In this document: one piece after another, positions 8,757 to 18,369 of the stretch
How positions within the stretch are numbered: the stretch's first letter is position 1
Layout: each line of letters opens with the position of its first letter
DNA from: CAXSBR01 sp964252015
Lineage (GTDB): Bacteria > Actinomycetota > Actinomycetes > Mycobacteriales > Jatrophihabitantaceae
Length of the DNA: 64,000 nucleotides
NCBI GenBank assembly: GCA_964252015.1
Contig: CAXULW010000002.1
Span: 1-64,000, forward strand
Direction: 5' to 3'
Position numbers and translations under genes: made by a program
Notes under the pieces: generated by a model
Told to the model about the DNA's origin: nothing
Seen by the model: the letters and a program-made list of their open reading frames with translations, nothing else
Databases searched by the model: none

Positions 8757-10523
8757 TTACGCGGCCGGCAAAGGTGACCCGCGACCGCCGATCGGCGACG
8801 ACGACCGTGGCGTCGACGGTGGCGGCGGCATCGACGGCGGGGCCAAGGCTTGGCGCAGCACGTCGAGCCCGAGCGAGCCGACGTCCAATGCCCGCCGGTG
8901 GAACGCGGTCAGGTCGAAATCGGACCCGGCCACGGCCCGCGCCTCCGCGCGCAGTTGGAGCCAGAACCGTTCACCCACCTTGTAGGACGGCGCCTGCGCG
9001 GGCCAACCCAGGTAGCGGTCGAGCTCGAAGCGCAGCTGGGCCTCGCCGACCCGGGTGTGCCGGCGCAGGAACGTCCAGGCCTTGTCCGCATCCCAGGTGC
9101 CGCCGCCGACCTCGTCCGGTGCGGCAAGACGCAGGTGCACGCCGATGTCCACCACCACCCGCGCGGCTCGCAGGGCCTGGGAGTCGAGCATGCCCATCCG
9201 GGCGCCCGGATCGTCCAGGTAGCCGAGTTCGCCCATCAGCCGTTCCGCGTACAGCGCCCACCCCTCGCCGTGCCCGGACACCCAGCAGTCCAGCCGCCGC
9301 CACCGGTTGAGCTCGGCCGCTCGGTAGACCGTCTGGGCGCACTGCAGGTGGTGACCGGGAACCCCCTCATGGAAGACGACGGTGATCTCCTGCCAGGTCA
9401 CGAAGTCCTCGACCCCGTCCGGCACCGACCACCACATCGTGCCCGGCCGGGAGAAGTCCTCGTTGGGCGCCACGTAGTAGATGCCGCCGGTGTGGGTCGG
9501 GGCGATCCGGGCGTCCAGGCGATGGATCGGCTCGGGGATGTCGAAGTGCGTGGCCGCGAGTTCACTCAGGGTGCGGTCGGACAGCTCCTGCATCCACGCC
9601 TGCAGAGCATCGGTGCCGTGGATGCGCCGGGCCGGGTCGTCGTCCAGGGCCGTCATGGCGGCGGCTACGTCGTCGGTTCCGGTCAGGTCGCGGGCGACGA
9701 GGCGCATCTCGTCCTCGATCCGGGCCAGTTCGGCCCGGCCCCAGTCGTAGGTCTCGCGCTGGTCGATCACCGCACCCAGGAACTCGCGGGAGGCCAAGGC
9801 GTACCGGTCGGGTCCCACCGCGTCGGCCTGCGGCGCCCGGCCGAGCAGGTCGTCACGCAGGTAGCGGGCCAGCTCGTCGTACGCGCAGGCCGCGGCCGCT
9901 GTCCCCCGGCGCAGGTCGGCCAGCACCGCCGCGCCGACCGGCTCCTCCGCCCGTTCGCACTGCCCGACCAACGATGCGAAGTATCCCCCGCGGGCCGCGA
10001 ATCCCGCGCACTGTGCGGCCACCTGCTCGACCTGCCGCTGGGCCGCGACGTCCCCGGCCCGGGCCGACTCAGCCAGCGACGTGCGGTAGCCGGCCACGGC
10101 CGCGGGCACCGCCAGCAGCCGGGCGGCCACCGTGGCCCACTGCGCCTCGGTGTGCGTCGGCATCAGATCGAACACATCGCGCAGGCGCTGCGCCGGGCTC
10201 TCGATCACGTTCAGGTCGCGGCTCGCCTCGCCGGCTTCGTACCGCTCGATGCTCAGCCCGAGCCGTTCCCGCATCGCCGCGATCGTGATCGTGTCGGTAG
10301 CGTCCGCGGGTGTGCTGCGCTGGGCTTGAACGAGCTCGCGCAGAGTGGCCCGGTCGAGTTCGGCCCGGGCGGCGTGGCCCTCCGGTGAGAGGTCGGGCAG
10401 CTGATCGTCGTAACCGGGCACGCCGAGCCCGGTGGCCGCGATCGGGTCCAGCGCGGCCCGCCGGTCGACATACCGGTCGGCGACCTGGTCGACCGCGCTG
10501 TGCCTGCTGACGGCAACATCCAC
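8757..10523 (-). CDS. DUF885 family protein (putative metallopeptidase)
   Basis: A 588-aa soluble protein of the DUF885 family. The likely zinc site is HEGVPGHHLQ (His385-Glu386 and His391-His392), followed about 40 residues later by GHGEGWALYAERLM, which supplies a further Glu. These motifs and the length match family members, annotated as putative carboxypeptidase-like enzymes. There is no signal peptide, so it acts in the cytosol. It begins 31 bp after the stop of the AGE-family gene upstream on the same strand, so the two may be co-transcribed. The natural substrate is unknown. Confidence 0.85.
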   Translation of the reverse strand: MDVAVSRHSAVDQVADRYVDRRAALDPIAATGLGVPGYDDQLPDLSPEGHAARAELDRATLRELVQAQRSTPADATDTITIAAMRERLGLSIERYEAGEASRDLNVIESPAQRLRDVFDLMPTHTEAQWATVAARLLAVPAAVAGYRTSLAESARAGDVAAQRQVEQVAAQCAGFAARGGYFASLVGQCERAEEPVGAAVLADLRRGTAAAACAYDELARYLRDDLLGRAPQADAVGPDRYALASREFLGAVIDQRETYDWGRAELARIEDEMRLVARDLTGTDDVAAAMTALDDDPARRIHGTDALQAWMQELSDRTLSELAATHFDIPEPIHRLDARIAPTHTGGIYYVAPNEDFSRPGTMWWSVPDGVEDFVTWQEITVVFHEGVPGHHLQCAQTVYRAAELNRWRRLDCWVSGHGEGWALYAERLMGELGYLDDPGARMGMLDSQALRAARVVVDIGVHLRLAAPDEVGGGTWDADKAWTFLRRHTRVGEAQLRFELDRYLGWPAQAPSYKVGERFWLQLRAEARAVAGSDFDLTAFHRRALDVGSLGLDVLRQALAPPSMPPPPSTPRSSSPIGGRGSPLPAA

Positions 10524-10554
10524 GCCGGGAATCTACCGGCAGCGTCCGGCTTGG

Positions 10555-11808
10555 TCAGCCGACGCGCAACGCCCAGGCCGCGGCGGGGGCGAGCGGCAAG
10601 TCGGGCAGCAGCACGGCCTGGGCGGCGTGATAGGCATCGGGCTTTCCGGACCACACCGAGCTCGACGGGAGCAGATCGCGATCGAGTTCGTGGCGCCAGC
10701 TACCGCGTTCGCGGTCGACGAAGGCGCGTTCGATGTGCGCCCACCACCGCTCGGACCACCCTCGGTACCGGTCGTCGCCGGTGCGGCGGTACAGGGCGTC
10801 GGCGGCGAGAACGGCCTCGGCGGCAACCCAGTGCATCCGCTCGGACACCACCGGCCGGTCGGACCAGTCGACGGTGTAGACGAAGCCGTCGCGACCGTCC
10901 ACGGCCCAGGCGGTGTCGACGGCGGTAGCGAACAACGCCTGGGCCGCCTCGACCAGCCACGGCGGCGAGTCCGGGCGGGCCGCATCCAATTCCACACACA
11001 GCCGCGCCCATTCCAGGGCGTGGCCGGGGGTGGCTCCGTAGGGCCGGAACGGGTCGCCGGGACGGTCGCGGTTGTACTCGGGTTGCGGTTGCCAGTGCGG
11101 GTCGTAGTGCTCGGGCAGGCGCCAGCGGTTGGCCCGGGCGGCGCCGTCGATGAGGTGCGTGGCGATGCCCAGCGCGCGATCGAGCCACGGTTCGTCCGGC
11201 GCAGCCCCGGCGGCGGCCAGGAAGGCCTCGACGCTGTGCATGTTGCTGTTGGCGCCGCGGTAGGGCTCCAGCTCGGACCAGGTGCGGTCGTAATGCTCGA
11301 CGCATCCCTGCTCCTGCGCCCGCCAGAACCGCCGGGCGACGACCTCGCTCGCCTGGGCGAACAACTCGTCCGCCCCGGGGACCTGGGCCGCCGTCGCGCT
11401 GGACGACGCCAGCAGGACGAACGCGTGCTCGTAGCAGGCCTTGGCGTCATCGACCGGCCGGCCGGCGGCGTCCACCGAACGGAACCAGCCGCCGTATTCA
11501 GCGTCGGCGAAACTCTGGTGCAGCAGCTGGACCCCGGCCGTGGCGAACCCGTCCGCGCCGGGCCGGCCGCGCAGCGCGGCCAGGCTGAAGACGTGGGTCA
11601 TCCGGGTCGTGATCCACAGCTCGAACGGGTGGTTCGGGTCGAGTCGACCGTCGTCGTCGAGCCATCCGAAACCGTGTCCCGGCACCAGCGCGGCCTCGGC
11701 GAAGTCGAGCAACCGGTCGAACTCGGCTGTCCGCCAGGCGGGCCCGCCGGGTAGATCACCGGGGGGCTGGTCGGGTAGGGCACCGGGTACGTCGTTCGGT
11801 TGCGGCAT
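10555..11808 (-). CDS. AGE-family sugar epimerase/isomerase
   Basis: A 417-aa alpha6/alpha6-barrel protein of the N-acylglucosamine 2-epimerase superfamily, closest in pattern to mannose/sulfoquinovose (YihS-like) isomerases. Visible signatures include the early WITTRMTHVFSLA segment, the glycine-rich GWFRSVDAAGRP, the KACYEHAFVLLASS helix and WARLCVELD. The enzyme would interconvert a free sugar such as mannose and fructose. The start ATG 11808 has AGGTGAGAAG just upstream. The divergent CPBP gene starts 45 bp away, so the two share a very short promoter region. Confidence 0.85.
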   Translation of the reverse strand: MPQPNDVPGALPDQPPGDLPGGPAWRTAEFDRLLDFAEAALVPGHGFGWLDDDGRLDPNHPFELWITTRMTHVFSLAALRGRPGADGFATAGVQLLHQSFADAEYGGWFRSVDAAGRPVDDAKACYEHAFVLLASSSATAAQVPGADELFAQASEVVARRFWRAQEQGCVEHYDRTWSELEPYRGANSNMHSVEAFLAAAGAAPDEPWLDRALGIATHLIDGAARANRWRLPEHYDPHWQPQPEYNRDRPGDPFRPYGATPGHALEWARLCVELDAARPDSPPWLVEAAQALFATAVDTAWAVDGRDGFVYTVDWSDRPVVSERMHWVAAEAVLAADALYRRTGDDRYRGWSERWWAHIERAFVDRERGSWRHELDRDLLPSSSVWSGKPDAYHAAQAVLLPDLPLAPAAAWALRVG

Positions 11809-11852
11809 CGCTTCTCACCTTCGACTCGGACTGCGCAGGTACCGTAGCCGCC

Positions 11853-12713
11853 GTGTCAGCGCCCGGAGCACAGGCCGCGTACGACGGCCCCATCGAGCTG
11901 ACCGCCGGACCGGCCACCTCGTCCGGCGCGGCTGCCGCGTCGTCCGGCGCCGCCGCGCCCGCCGCGGCGGTCCCGCCCCGCTACGGGCTGGAGGTCATGC
12001 TGGTCCTGGGGCTCTCCCTGGGCAAGTCCGGCGTGGACGCGGTGGTCAGCCTGATCGACCGGCTCACCCAACCGACCGCACTCGGAAGCCAGACCTCGGT
12101 GCTGAACGGCACGTACGTCCAGGACCGGGAGTGGCTCGACTTCATCTACCAGGTCGTCGGGCAGGCGGAAGGCTTCGTCGCCCCCGCGCTGGCCCTGTTC
12201 CTGCTCGCCCGCTCCCCGGCCGGACGCGGGTTCGGGATCGGCTTCGATCGCCTGCGTCTTGGCCGGGAGGTGCTGCTGGGCGCCGGGTTCGCCGCCCTCA
12301 TCGGAATCCCCGGCCTCGGCCTCGTCTACACCGCCCATCGCTTCGGCTTCAACACCCAGCTGGTGGCCAGCGGCCTGCCCGACGTCTGGTACCGCATCCC
12401 GATCCTGGTCACCTCGGCCCTGCAGAACGCCACGTCCGAGGAAATCATCGTGATGGGCTACCTGCTCACCCGGCTGGCCCAGCTCGGTTGGACGCGGGAA
12501 CGTTCCATCCTGGCCGCCGCCGTGCTGCGCGGGAGCTACCACCTGTATCAGGGCTTCGGCGGCTTCGCCGGCAACGCCGTGATGGGCCTGATCTTCGGTT
12601 GGTGGTTCACCCGGACCAAGCGGGTGCTGCCCCTGCTGATCGCGCACTTCATCATCGACACGGTGAGCTTCGTCGGTTACGTCTACCTCAGCCCGCACAT
12701 CAGTTGGATCTGA
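11853..12713 (+). CDS. CPBP-family intramembrane metalloprotease
   Basis: A 286-aa polytopic membrane protein with an Ala/Ser-rich cytoplasmic leader of about 45 residues. It carries the CPBP (CAAX protease and bacteriocin-processing) motifs: the double Glu at 196-197 (NATSEEIIVMGYL), RGSYH with His230, and HFIIDTVSF with His265 and Asp269. These residues form the active site of the family. Substrates in actinomycetes are mostly unknown. The start is GTG 11853. It is divergent from the AGE gene and 178 bp from the next gene. Confidence 0.88.
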   Translation: MSAPGAQAAYDGPIELTAGPATSSGAAAASSGAAAPAAAVPPRYGLEVMLVLGLSLGKSGVDAVVSLIDRLTQPTALGSQTSVLNGTYVQDREWLDFIYQVVGQAEGFVAPALALFLLARSPAGRGFGIGFDRLRLGREVLLGAGFAALIGIPGLGLVYTAHRFGFNTQLVASGLPDVWYRIPILVTSALQNATSEEIIVMGYLLTRLAQLGWTRERSILAAAVLRGSYHLYQGFGGFAGNAVMGLIFGWWFTRTKRVLPLLIAHFIIDTVSFVGYVYLSPHISWI

Positions 12714-12891
12714 CGGCGGACTACTTCCGCGGTGACCATGCGAAGAGCCCGGCGGAGAAGACGGAATAGGGGCCGGTGGCGGCGCACAGGACCAGACGGC
12801 CCGTCGCGGTGCCGCCGATAGTTCGACCTGCCGGTGCAGTCGACCGCGCAGGCGACCTGAGGGGCTTGCCCGGCATGAAACCCTGACCGCC

Positions 12892-14142
12892 ATGGGTGAT
12901 CACGTACGGATCAGGCAGATCGAACCCTCCGAACTGACCGAGTACCAGTCGTCGAAGATCATCACGTTCCTCGAGAACCCCGACCCGACCCCGGAGCGGG
13001 TCGACTTCTGGCAACGCTCGCACGTCCCCGGGCGCTCGTGGTGCGCCAGCGACGGGCCGGACATCGTCGCCACGTTGCGCACCCTCGAGCGGCGGCTGTC
13101 CGTTCCGGCCGGCTCCACCGGGACGGTCGACGTCGCGCTGGACGCCTTGACCGGGGTGACGGTCAGCGCCACGCATCGGCGCCGGGGTCTGCTGCGGGCC
13201 ATGATCACCGAGTCACTGGCCGCGGCGCACGATCGTGGCGACCCGGTGGCCGGACTCATCGCGGCGCAGTGGCCGATCTACGGTCGCTTCGGTTACGCAC
13301 CGGCGGCCCAGTTCGCCGGTGGTTGGCTCGACCGGCGGCGGCCGGGCGCTCGGCTGCGGACCCCCAGCACGGGGTCGTTGCGTCGCGTGGAATCGGAGGA
13401 GCTGCGCCGCGTCGCTCCGGAGATCTTCGCCGCGGCGCGCACCGCCCGCGCGGGCCACATCGATCGCACCGAACTCGACTGGGAACGTCACCTCGACCCC
13501 GCCTTGCTGGGTCACGGCGCGCAACCGGCCGTCGCCATCGTTCACGAAGGTGCGGACGGCATCGACGGGTTCCTGCGCTGGCACCCGACCACGGAGTTCA
13601 CCCTGCAGCACGGCGGCGGCGTCGCGCTGGACGATCTGTTCGCCACCACCCAGGACGCCTACAGCGCCCTGTGGGGCTACCTGCTCGACCTTGACATGGT
13701 CGACGAGGTGCGCTTCCACACCCGGCCGCTCGACGAACCACTGCCGTGGCTGCTCGAGGACGGGCGGACCTGGCAGGTGACCGAGCTCGTCGACGCGATC
13801 TGGCTGCGGCTGCTCGACGTGCCGGCGGCACTGTCGGCGCGTGGGTACGCCGGCGTCGGGCGGCTGGTGCTCGACGTCGTCGACGACGCGCCGGGCGGAT
13901 ACGCTGCCGGCCGTTACCTGCTCGACGCGGGCCCGGACGGCGCCGAGTGCCGTCCAGCGCCGTCGGCCACGCCCGATCTGCGCTTGTCCCAACGGGCGTT
14001 GGCCAGCGTCTACCTCGGCCAACCGTCACTGCGCACCCAGCAGACCGCCGGCCAGGTCGACGAGCTGACGCCCGGGGCGGTGGCCCGAGCTGACGTCCTG
14101 TTCGCCACGCCGTTGACGCCCTGGGTCGGCACCGAGTTCTGA
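12892..14142 (+). CDS. Eis-like GNAT N-acetyltransferase
   Basis: A 416-aa protein with the three-part architecture of Eis: an N-terminal GNAT domain with the acetyl-CoA-binding VSATHRRRGLLRAMI, a second GNAT-like domain and a C-terminal SCP2-like domain. It ends in phenylalanine (PWVGTEF), the residue whose carboxylate acts in catalysis in Eis enzymes. Relatives acetylate amines of aminoglycosides or protein lysines. It appears monocistronic. The stop codon is embedded in a small run of 12-bp direct repeats. Confidence 0.88.
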   Translation: MGDHVRIRQIEPSELTEYQSSKIITFLENPDPTPERVDFWQRSHVPGRSWCASDGPDIVATLRTLERRLSVPAGSTGTVDVALDALTGVTVSATHRRRGLLRAMITESLAAAHDRGDPVAGLIAAQWPIYGRFGYAPAAQFAGGWLDRRRPGARLRTPSTGSLRRVESEELRRVAPEIFAAARTARAGHIDRTELDWERHLDPALLGHGAQPAVAIVHEGADGIDGFLRWHPTTEFTLQHGGGVALDDLFATTQDAYSALWGYLLDLDMVDEVRFHTRPLDEPLPWLLEDGRTWQVTELVDAIWLRLLDVPAALSARGYAGVGRLVLDVVDDAPGGYAAGRYLLDAGPDGAECRPAPSATPDLRLSQRALASVYLGQPSLRTQQTAGQVDELTPGAVARADVLFATPLTPWVGTEF

Positions 14143-14178
14143 TCCCGGTTCTGGTCCCAATTCTGGTCCCAGTTCTGT
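14137..14178. repeat. Short 12-bp direct repeats after the Eis-like gene
   Basis: Three consecutive 12-bp units of the form TTCTG(A/G)TCCC(G/A)(G/A), plus a partial fourth (TTCTGT), run from the last codons of the acetyltransferase into the intergenic region. The first unit contains the stop codon. It looks like slippage-type microrepeat expansion; no function is apparent. Confidence 0.7.
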
Positions 14179-14274
14179 TAGAGCGGGCGTTCCTCCCCGC
14201 GTTGGCCGGTCCGCCTTGATAGGTTCCCAACGGTTCCAGCGGCCAGGTGAGAGTCGCGCAGACGAAGGGAAGCC

Positions 14275-14466
14275 ATGCGCGCGCTGCTTCGGGACACGCC
14301 CCCGGACGAGCTGGCCGGCTACGTCCTGGCCACCGTCCTGATCATCGTCGTCGGCGCGTTCTTCCTCGGCCCGATCGTGAACTGGATCTTCGGCCCGGCC
14401 ACGGTGATCGCGTCGGTCGCGCTGACCAAGGCGATCGCGCGCCGGCGGCGGGCGCGAAACCGGTGA
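14275..14466 (+). CDS. Small single-pass or two-pass membrane protein
   Basis: A 63-aa protein with a hydrophobic core (YVLATVLIIVVGAFFLGPIV followed by FGPATVIASVALT) and a basic C-terminus ARRRRARNR. I do not recognise a family. It is supported as a gene by a Shine-Dalgarno-like GAAGGGAAGCC before ATG 14275, by its membrane-protein composition, and by the GTGA overlap of its stop with the next gene's start, which implies translational coupling. It may be an accessory subunit of the adjacent YdjM-like membrane protein. Confidence 0.65.
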   Translation: MRALLRDTPPDELAGYVLATVLIIVVGAFFLGPIVNWIFGPATVIASVALTKAIARRRRARNR

Positions 14467-15350
14467 GCTGGGCGGCGCACGAGCTCGAGAGTTACGTACT
14501 CCAGAAGCACGCCAAGAAGCACTTCCGGGTGTCCTACCTGGCCATCCTGCTCGGCTGTTACGTGCCTGATCTGATCACCAAGATCTTCGTCTACGGCATT
14601 CACGTCGGGCCGGTGCGGATCCGGGCGCCGAAGGATCCGTGGATCTATCACCGCGGCTGGCCCGGCGTGGGCTTCACCCACTCGTTGCTGTTCGGCATCC
14701 TGGTGGCGTTCTTCGTGCTGTGGAAGTTCCGCAGCCGGGAATGGTTCCTTGGCCTGATCATCGGCACGGCGGCGCACGTTCTCACCGATACCTGCGACAG
14801 CGTCGGCACCATGTTGTTCTTCCCGTTCACCACGTTCCACTACTCGAACGGGATGTGGGGATACGCGGCGCAGGAAGGACAGACCGGCGACGGCATCTCC
14901 TATTACTCCAGCCTGGGCGGCATCTGGGACATGCTGTGGTTGGTGATCGTGCTGTTCCACCGCGAGGTTCTCACCCGCAAATACTTCTTCTCGACCGTGG
15001 TTCCGGACGACCGGGTCTGGGCCTGGTTCCGTCGCAAATTCCAGCTGTCCGACGGGATCATGCTGGCCATGTACCGGGCCTATTTCTTCTACGGGGCCTG
15101 CCGGATCTGGGCCTGGTTCATCCGCGCCCGGTGGATCCATCCCAAGCCGCTGGACCTGTCCTGGGGCGGCCCGTACTGGATCCCGAAGCCGCCGGCCTAC
15201 CACTACTCAGTGTGGACCTTCGTCGTGAACACGCTGATCGGCGCGGGTGGGCTCACCGTCACGTTGGTGGCGATCTGGTACCTCGGGGGACGAACCTGGT
15301 GGCAACGGGCCCGGTTGCTCGGTTCCGATCCGGAACCAGTGAGCACCTGA
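14463..15350 (+). CDS. YdjM/LexA-binding-like membrane-bound metal-dependent hydrolase family protein
   Basis: About 295 aa. The N-terminus SWAAHELESYVLQKH, the segment CYVPDLITK, GVGFTHSLLFG and GTAAHVLTDTCDSVGTM resemble membrane-bound metal-dependent hydrolases of the YdjM type, with His and Asp residues inside or beside membrane segments. At least five hydrophobic helices are visible. The frame stays open further upstream, but GTG 14463 overlaps the stop of the small membrane protein and gives a natural N-terminus. The catalytic role is inferred only from family resemblance. Confidence 0.7.
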   Translation: MSWAAHELESYVLQKHAKKHFRVSYLAILLGCYVPDLITKIFVYGIHVGPVRIRAPKDPWIYHRGWPGVGFTHSLLFGILVAFFVLWKFRSREWFLGLIIGTAAHVLTDTCDSVGTMLFFPFTTFHYSNGMWGYAAQEGQTGDGISYYSSLGGIWDMLWLVIVLFHREVLTRKYFFSTVVPDDRVWAWFRRKFQLSDGIMLAMYRAYFFYGACRIWAWFIRARWIHPKPLDLSWGGPYWIPKPPAYHYSVWTFVVNTLIGAGGLTVTLVAIWYLGGRTWWQRARLLGSDPEPVST

Positions 15351-15415
15351 GCAGAAGGCAACACCCCGGCGGCGGTGTCGTCCGGGCCGCGGGCGCCGCG
15401 CAGGACGAGGCTGAA

Positions 15416-16141
15416 CTACGGCATCGCCTGCCGGGCCTCGGCGACCCAATCGGTGACCACGCCGTCGACGCCGAGCCCGAGCGCATTGCCGGCCCGGCCC
15501 GGCTCGACGATCCACGCGTAGACCGTGAGCCCCTGCTCGTGCGCCGCTGACACGCTGGCGGCGCCGAGCAGGTCCGGGTTGAGGCTGATCGCCGTCGCGT
15601 GCGACCTGGTTGCGTCGCTCAGATACCCCCTAGCGCTCTGGCCGTCGGCGAGCAGAGCCACCTCGCCGAACACGTCGTGATTGCCCGGCTCGGCCACCTC
15701 GGCCGGCGACCGGCACCAGAAGGCCACCCGGGCCGGATCGACTTTCCGGTCGTGGCAGTGGCGTCGGACCGCGGGGGCTGTTGCTGCGGCTTTGACGTCG
15801 AGCTTGACGTCGAGGCCGGCGCCGAACGCAGCGTCCAGCCCGGCGTCGAGGTCAGCCAGCGCCGGCAGCCACCGGCGCCGGCTCCAGCGGACGGGCAGCG
15901 GCACGCCCGGCCAGCGCTGCCACTGCACCGGGTCGTGGGCGAGAACGATCAGTCCGTCCGACGTCTGCCGTACGTCGAGTTCGACGGCGTCCGCCCCCGC
16001 CTTCGCGGCCGCCTCAATCGCCGCGATGGTGTTCTCGGCCAGTCCGTTCGGGTTCGGGCTGTTTCCGGTCGAGTTGGCCCGGTGGGCGACGATCGTCGGC
16101 CGCCGGGTGGGCGGCGGTAGCGGCCCCGGTTCCGGCGCCAT
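15416..16141 (-). CDS. Glycerophosphodiester phosphodiesterase
   Basis: A 241-aa GDPD-family TIM-barrel enzyme that would hydrolyse glycerophosphodiesters to glycerol-3-phosphate and an alcohol. Active-site motifs are visible: AHR at 19-21, LAENT with Glu36, AVELDVRQTSDG with Glu54 and Asp56, and AHDP with His69. There is no signal peptide, so it is likely cytosolic. It lies 21 bp downstream of the SPFH gene on the same strand, so it may belong to an operon with nfeD and SPFH. Confidence 0.9.
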   Translation of the reverse strand: MAPEPGPLPPPTRRPTIVAHRANSTGNSPNPNGLAENTIAAIEAAAKAGADAVELDVRQTSDGLIVLAHDPVQWQRWPGVPLPVRWSRRRWLPALADLDAGLDAAFGAGLDVKLDVKAAATAPAVRRHCHDRKVDPARVAFWCRSPAEVAEPGNHDVFGEVALLADGQSARGYLSDATRSHATAISLNPDLLGAASVSAAHEQGLTVYAWIVEPGRAGNALGLGVDGVVTDWVAEARQAMP

Positions 16142-16162
16142 CCGAGCCTCCGGCCGCCTGGG

Positions 16163-17686
16163 TCAGTGTTGCTCAGGCGGGGGCCAGCGGCGCTCGTCGG
16201 GACTCTGGGCCGGGTTCTGCGCCGGGTGACCGGACGGTGGTGCCGGCGGCTGGTTGGACGCGTGCTGCGGGCCGGACGGGTTCTGCGGGGGCGGTTGATA
16301 GCCCGGCCCGGGGGTGCTCCACGGCGACGGCCCGGCATAGCCACCAGCGCCAGCGCCTCCCGGCGGCTGGTACCGGGGCGGCTGGTTCTGCGGCGACTGG
16401 TTCTGTGCAGGCTGGTTCTGCGCCGGGTGGTTGGCCGTCGGCGTCTGGTAGGGCGGCTGCTGCGGGTAGGCGTAGGACGGCGGCGGGGTGGGCACCGCCG
16501 GTGCCGTGGTCGGCATCGACGGGGTCGGCCCTGGGTCGGCGTCCGACCCCGGCCCGGCCGGCAGCAGCGAGTGCGCTTCCCGGGTGTCGGGATCGTCGTC
16601 CGAGGCGCGCAGGTTCATGGCTTCGGGCAGTTCGGCCGCCGGGGGCAGGTTGGAATCGAACCATCCGCTGGTGTCGATGCCCGGACCCTCGGTGGCGTCG
16701 ACGGTCGGACCGGTGTTGAGCCAGGCCGGAATCTGGTCGCCGTCACTGTCGCTCAGTTTGCCGGTGAGCTTGGCCAGGCCGTCGAGGGCCGAGCTGAACT
16801 CGCTCGGCACGATCCACATCTTGTTGGCGTCGCCCTGCGCGATCTGGGGCAACGTCTGCAGGTACTGGTAGGCGAGCAACGCCGGGTCGGGCTTGGCCGT
16901 GTGGATCGCCGCGAACGTGGTTTCGATCGCTTTGGCCTGGCCCTGCGCGGCCAGGTAGCGAGCGGCCCGCTCGCCTTCGGCCCGCAGGATGCGCGACTGA
17001 CGATCGGCCTCGGCGGCCAGGATGACCGACTGCTTCTGGCCTTCTGCGGCCAGGATCTGGGCCGCCTTCTGGCCCTCGGCGCTCTTGATCGACGCCTCGC
17101 GCTGGCCCTCGGACTGCAGGATCATGGCCCGCTTGTCCCGATCGGCGCGCATCTGCTTCTCCATCGCGTCCTGGATGGACGGCGGCGGGTCGATGGCCTT
17201 GATCTCCACCCGGGCGACGCGGATGCCCCACGGCCCGGTCGCCTCGTCGAGCACGCCGCGCAGCTGGGTGTTGATGGCGTCGCGGCTGGTGAGCGCCTGC
17301 TCGAGGTTCAGCGAGCCGACGACGTTACGCAGCGTGGTGATGGTGAGCTGCTCGACCGCCTGGATGTAGTTCTGGATCTCGTAGGTGGCCGCGCGCGGAT
17401 CGGTGACCTGGAAGTAGATGACCGAATCGATGGCCACGGTCAGGTTGTCGGAGGTGATCACCGGCTGGGGCGGGAACGACACGACCTGTTCCCGCAGATC
17501 CATCAGCGGGCGCATCCGGTCGACGAACGGCACCAGCAACGTCAGGCCCGGGCCCTGCGTACGGATGTAACGACCCAGCCGCTCGACCACCGCGGCGCGC
17601 GCCTGCGGCACGATCCGCACGCTGCGGACCAGCACGATCGCGAACAGAATGATGATCACGGCTAGCGCGATCAGACCGACGCTCAT
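16163..17686 (-). CDS. SPFH/Band 7 (stomatin/flotillin-like) membrane protein
   Basis: A 507-aa protein with an N-terminal membrane helix (residues about 5-23), an SPFH domain (VVERLGRYIRTQGPGLTLLVPFVDRM, then VVSFPPQPVITSDNLTVAIDSV), and a coiled-coil region rich in AEGQKAAQ and AEGERAAR repeats (about 190-260). The C-terminal ~150 residues are Pro/Gln/Gly/Tyr-rich (NQPAQNQ) and probably disordered. Such proteins form membrane microdomain scaffolds and pair genetically with NfeD. Here nfeD is 125 bp upstream on the same strand, matching M. tuberculosis Rv1487-Rv1488. Confidence 0.92.
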   Translation of the reverse strand: MSVGLIALAVIIILFAIVLVRSVRIVPQARAAVVERLGRYIRTQGPGLTLLVPFVDRMRPLMDLREQVVSFPPQPVITSDNLTVAIDSVIYFQVTDPRAATYEIQNYIQAVEQLTITTLRNVVGSLNLEQALTSRDAINTQLRGVLDEATGPWGIRVARVEIKAIDPPPSIQDAMEKQMRADRDKRAMILQSEGQREASIKSAEGQKAAQILAAEGQKQSVILAAEADRQSRILRAEGERAARYLAAQGQAKAIETTFAAIHTAKPDPALLAYQYLQTLPQIAQGDANKMWIVPSEFSSALDGLAKLTGKLSDSDGDQIPAWLNTGPTVDATEGPGIDTSGWFDSNLPPAAELPEAMNLRASDDDPDTREAHSLLPAGPGSDADPGPTPSMPTTAPAVPTPPPSYAYPQQPPYQTPTANHPAQNQPAQNQSPQNQPPRYQPPGGAGAGGYAGPSPWSTPGPGYQPPPQNPSGPQHASNQPPAPPSGHPAQNPAQSPDERRWPPPEQH

Positions 17687-17811
17687 GCCCAGCTCCCTTT
17701 GTTGCGAGTACTGCCCCAGCTCGCGACGGCGTCGCGGACGGTCAGTGAGTCAGTGCTACGACCATTCAACGCGGATTGGCAGCCGGCCGGTGGGCCGACC
17801 GTGTCCGCGCG

Positions 17812-18240
17812 TCAAGGGCCGTCCCACACCACCGCGGTGGCGCCGTCGATCTCGATCACCGAGACCGTCGACCCGGCGGCAATGATCTGGTGCTGGTCAT
17901 AGGAGCGGGCCGACCATTGCCCGCCGTTGAGCCGAACCAGGCCACTGCGGGCGTCGACACGTTCGAGCACGACGGCCGATTTGCCGACCAGCGCCGCGGC
18001 GCCGGTGGCGGTACTGGGGTGGGCGTTGAGGTGGCGCTGCGCGATCGGCCGCACGCCGACCAGCAGACCGGTCGCTACGAGGAGGCCGACGATGACCTGC
18101 ACGAGTGGCGGCGCGAAGGGCGCCGTGATCGCGGCTGCCGCTGCTCCGCCGCCGAGCATGACCAGCACCAGGTCGAGCGACAGCGCCTCCGCGCCCACGA
18201 GCGCGGCGGCGATGATGAGCCACAACAACCAGGCCGGCAT
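17812..18240 (-). CDS. NfeD-family membrane protein
   Basis: A 142-aa short-form NfeD protein: three N-terminal hydrophobic helices (PAWLLWLIIAAALVGAEAL; a second with LVLVMLGGGAAAAA; a third with VIVGLLVATGLLV) and a C-terminal OB-fold domain (ALVGKSAVV, SGLVRLNGGQWSARS, VSVIEIDGATAVV). The frame stays open far upstream, but ATG 18240 gives the family N-terminus. NfeD proteins act as partners of SPFH proteins; the stomatin-like gene follows. Confidence 0.9.
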   Translation of the reverse strand: MPAWLLWLIIAAALVGAEALSLDLVLVMLGGGAAAAAITAPFAPPLVQVIVGLLVATGLLVGVRPIAQRHLNAHPSTATGAAALVGKSAVVLERVDARSGLVRLNGGQWSARSYDQHQIIAAGSTVSVIEIDGATAVVWDGP

Positions 18241-18369
18241 GCTCCAATTGTGGCACTCGCGACCCGCGCGCGCCCGTATGAGTCGATCGGATATCGACGC
18301 GTTCGGGCCGGGTGCCGCGGCGGCGGTTTTCCCGGCGGAACTGTCGGTGGGCCGTGCCATCATCGCGCC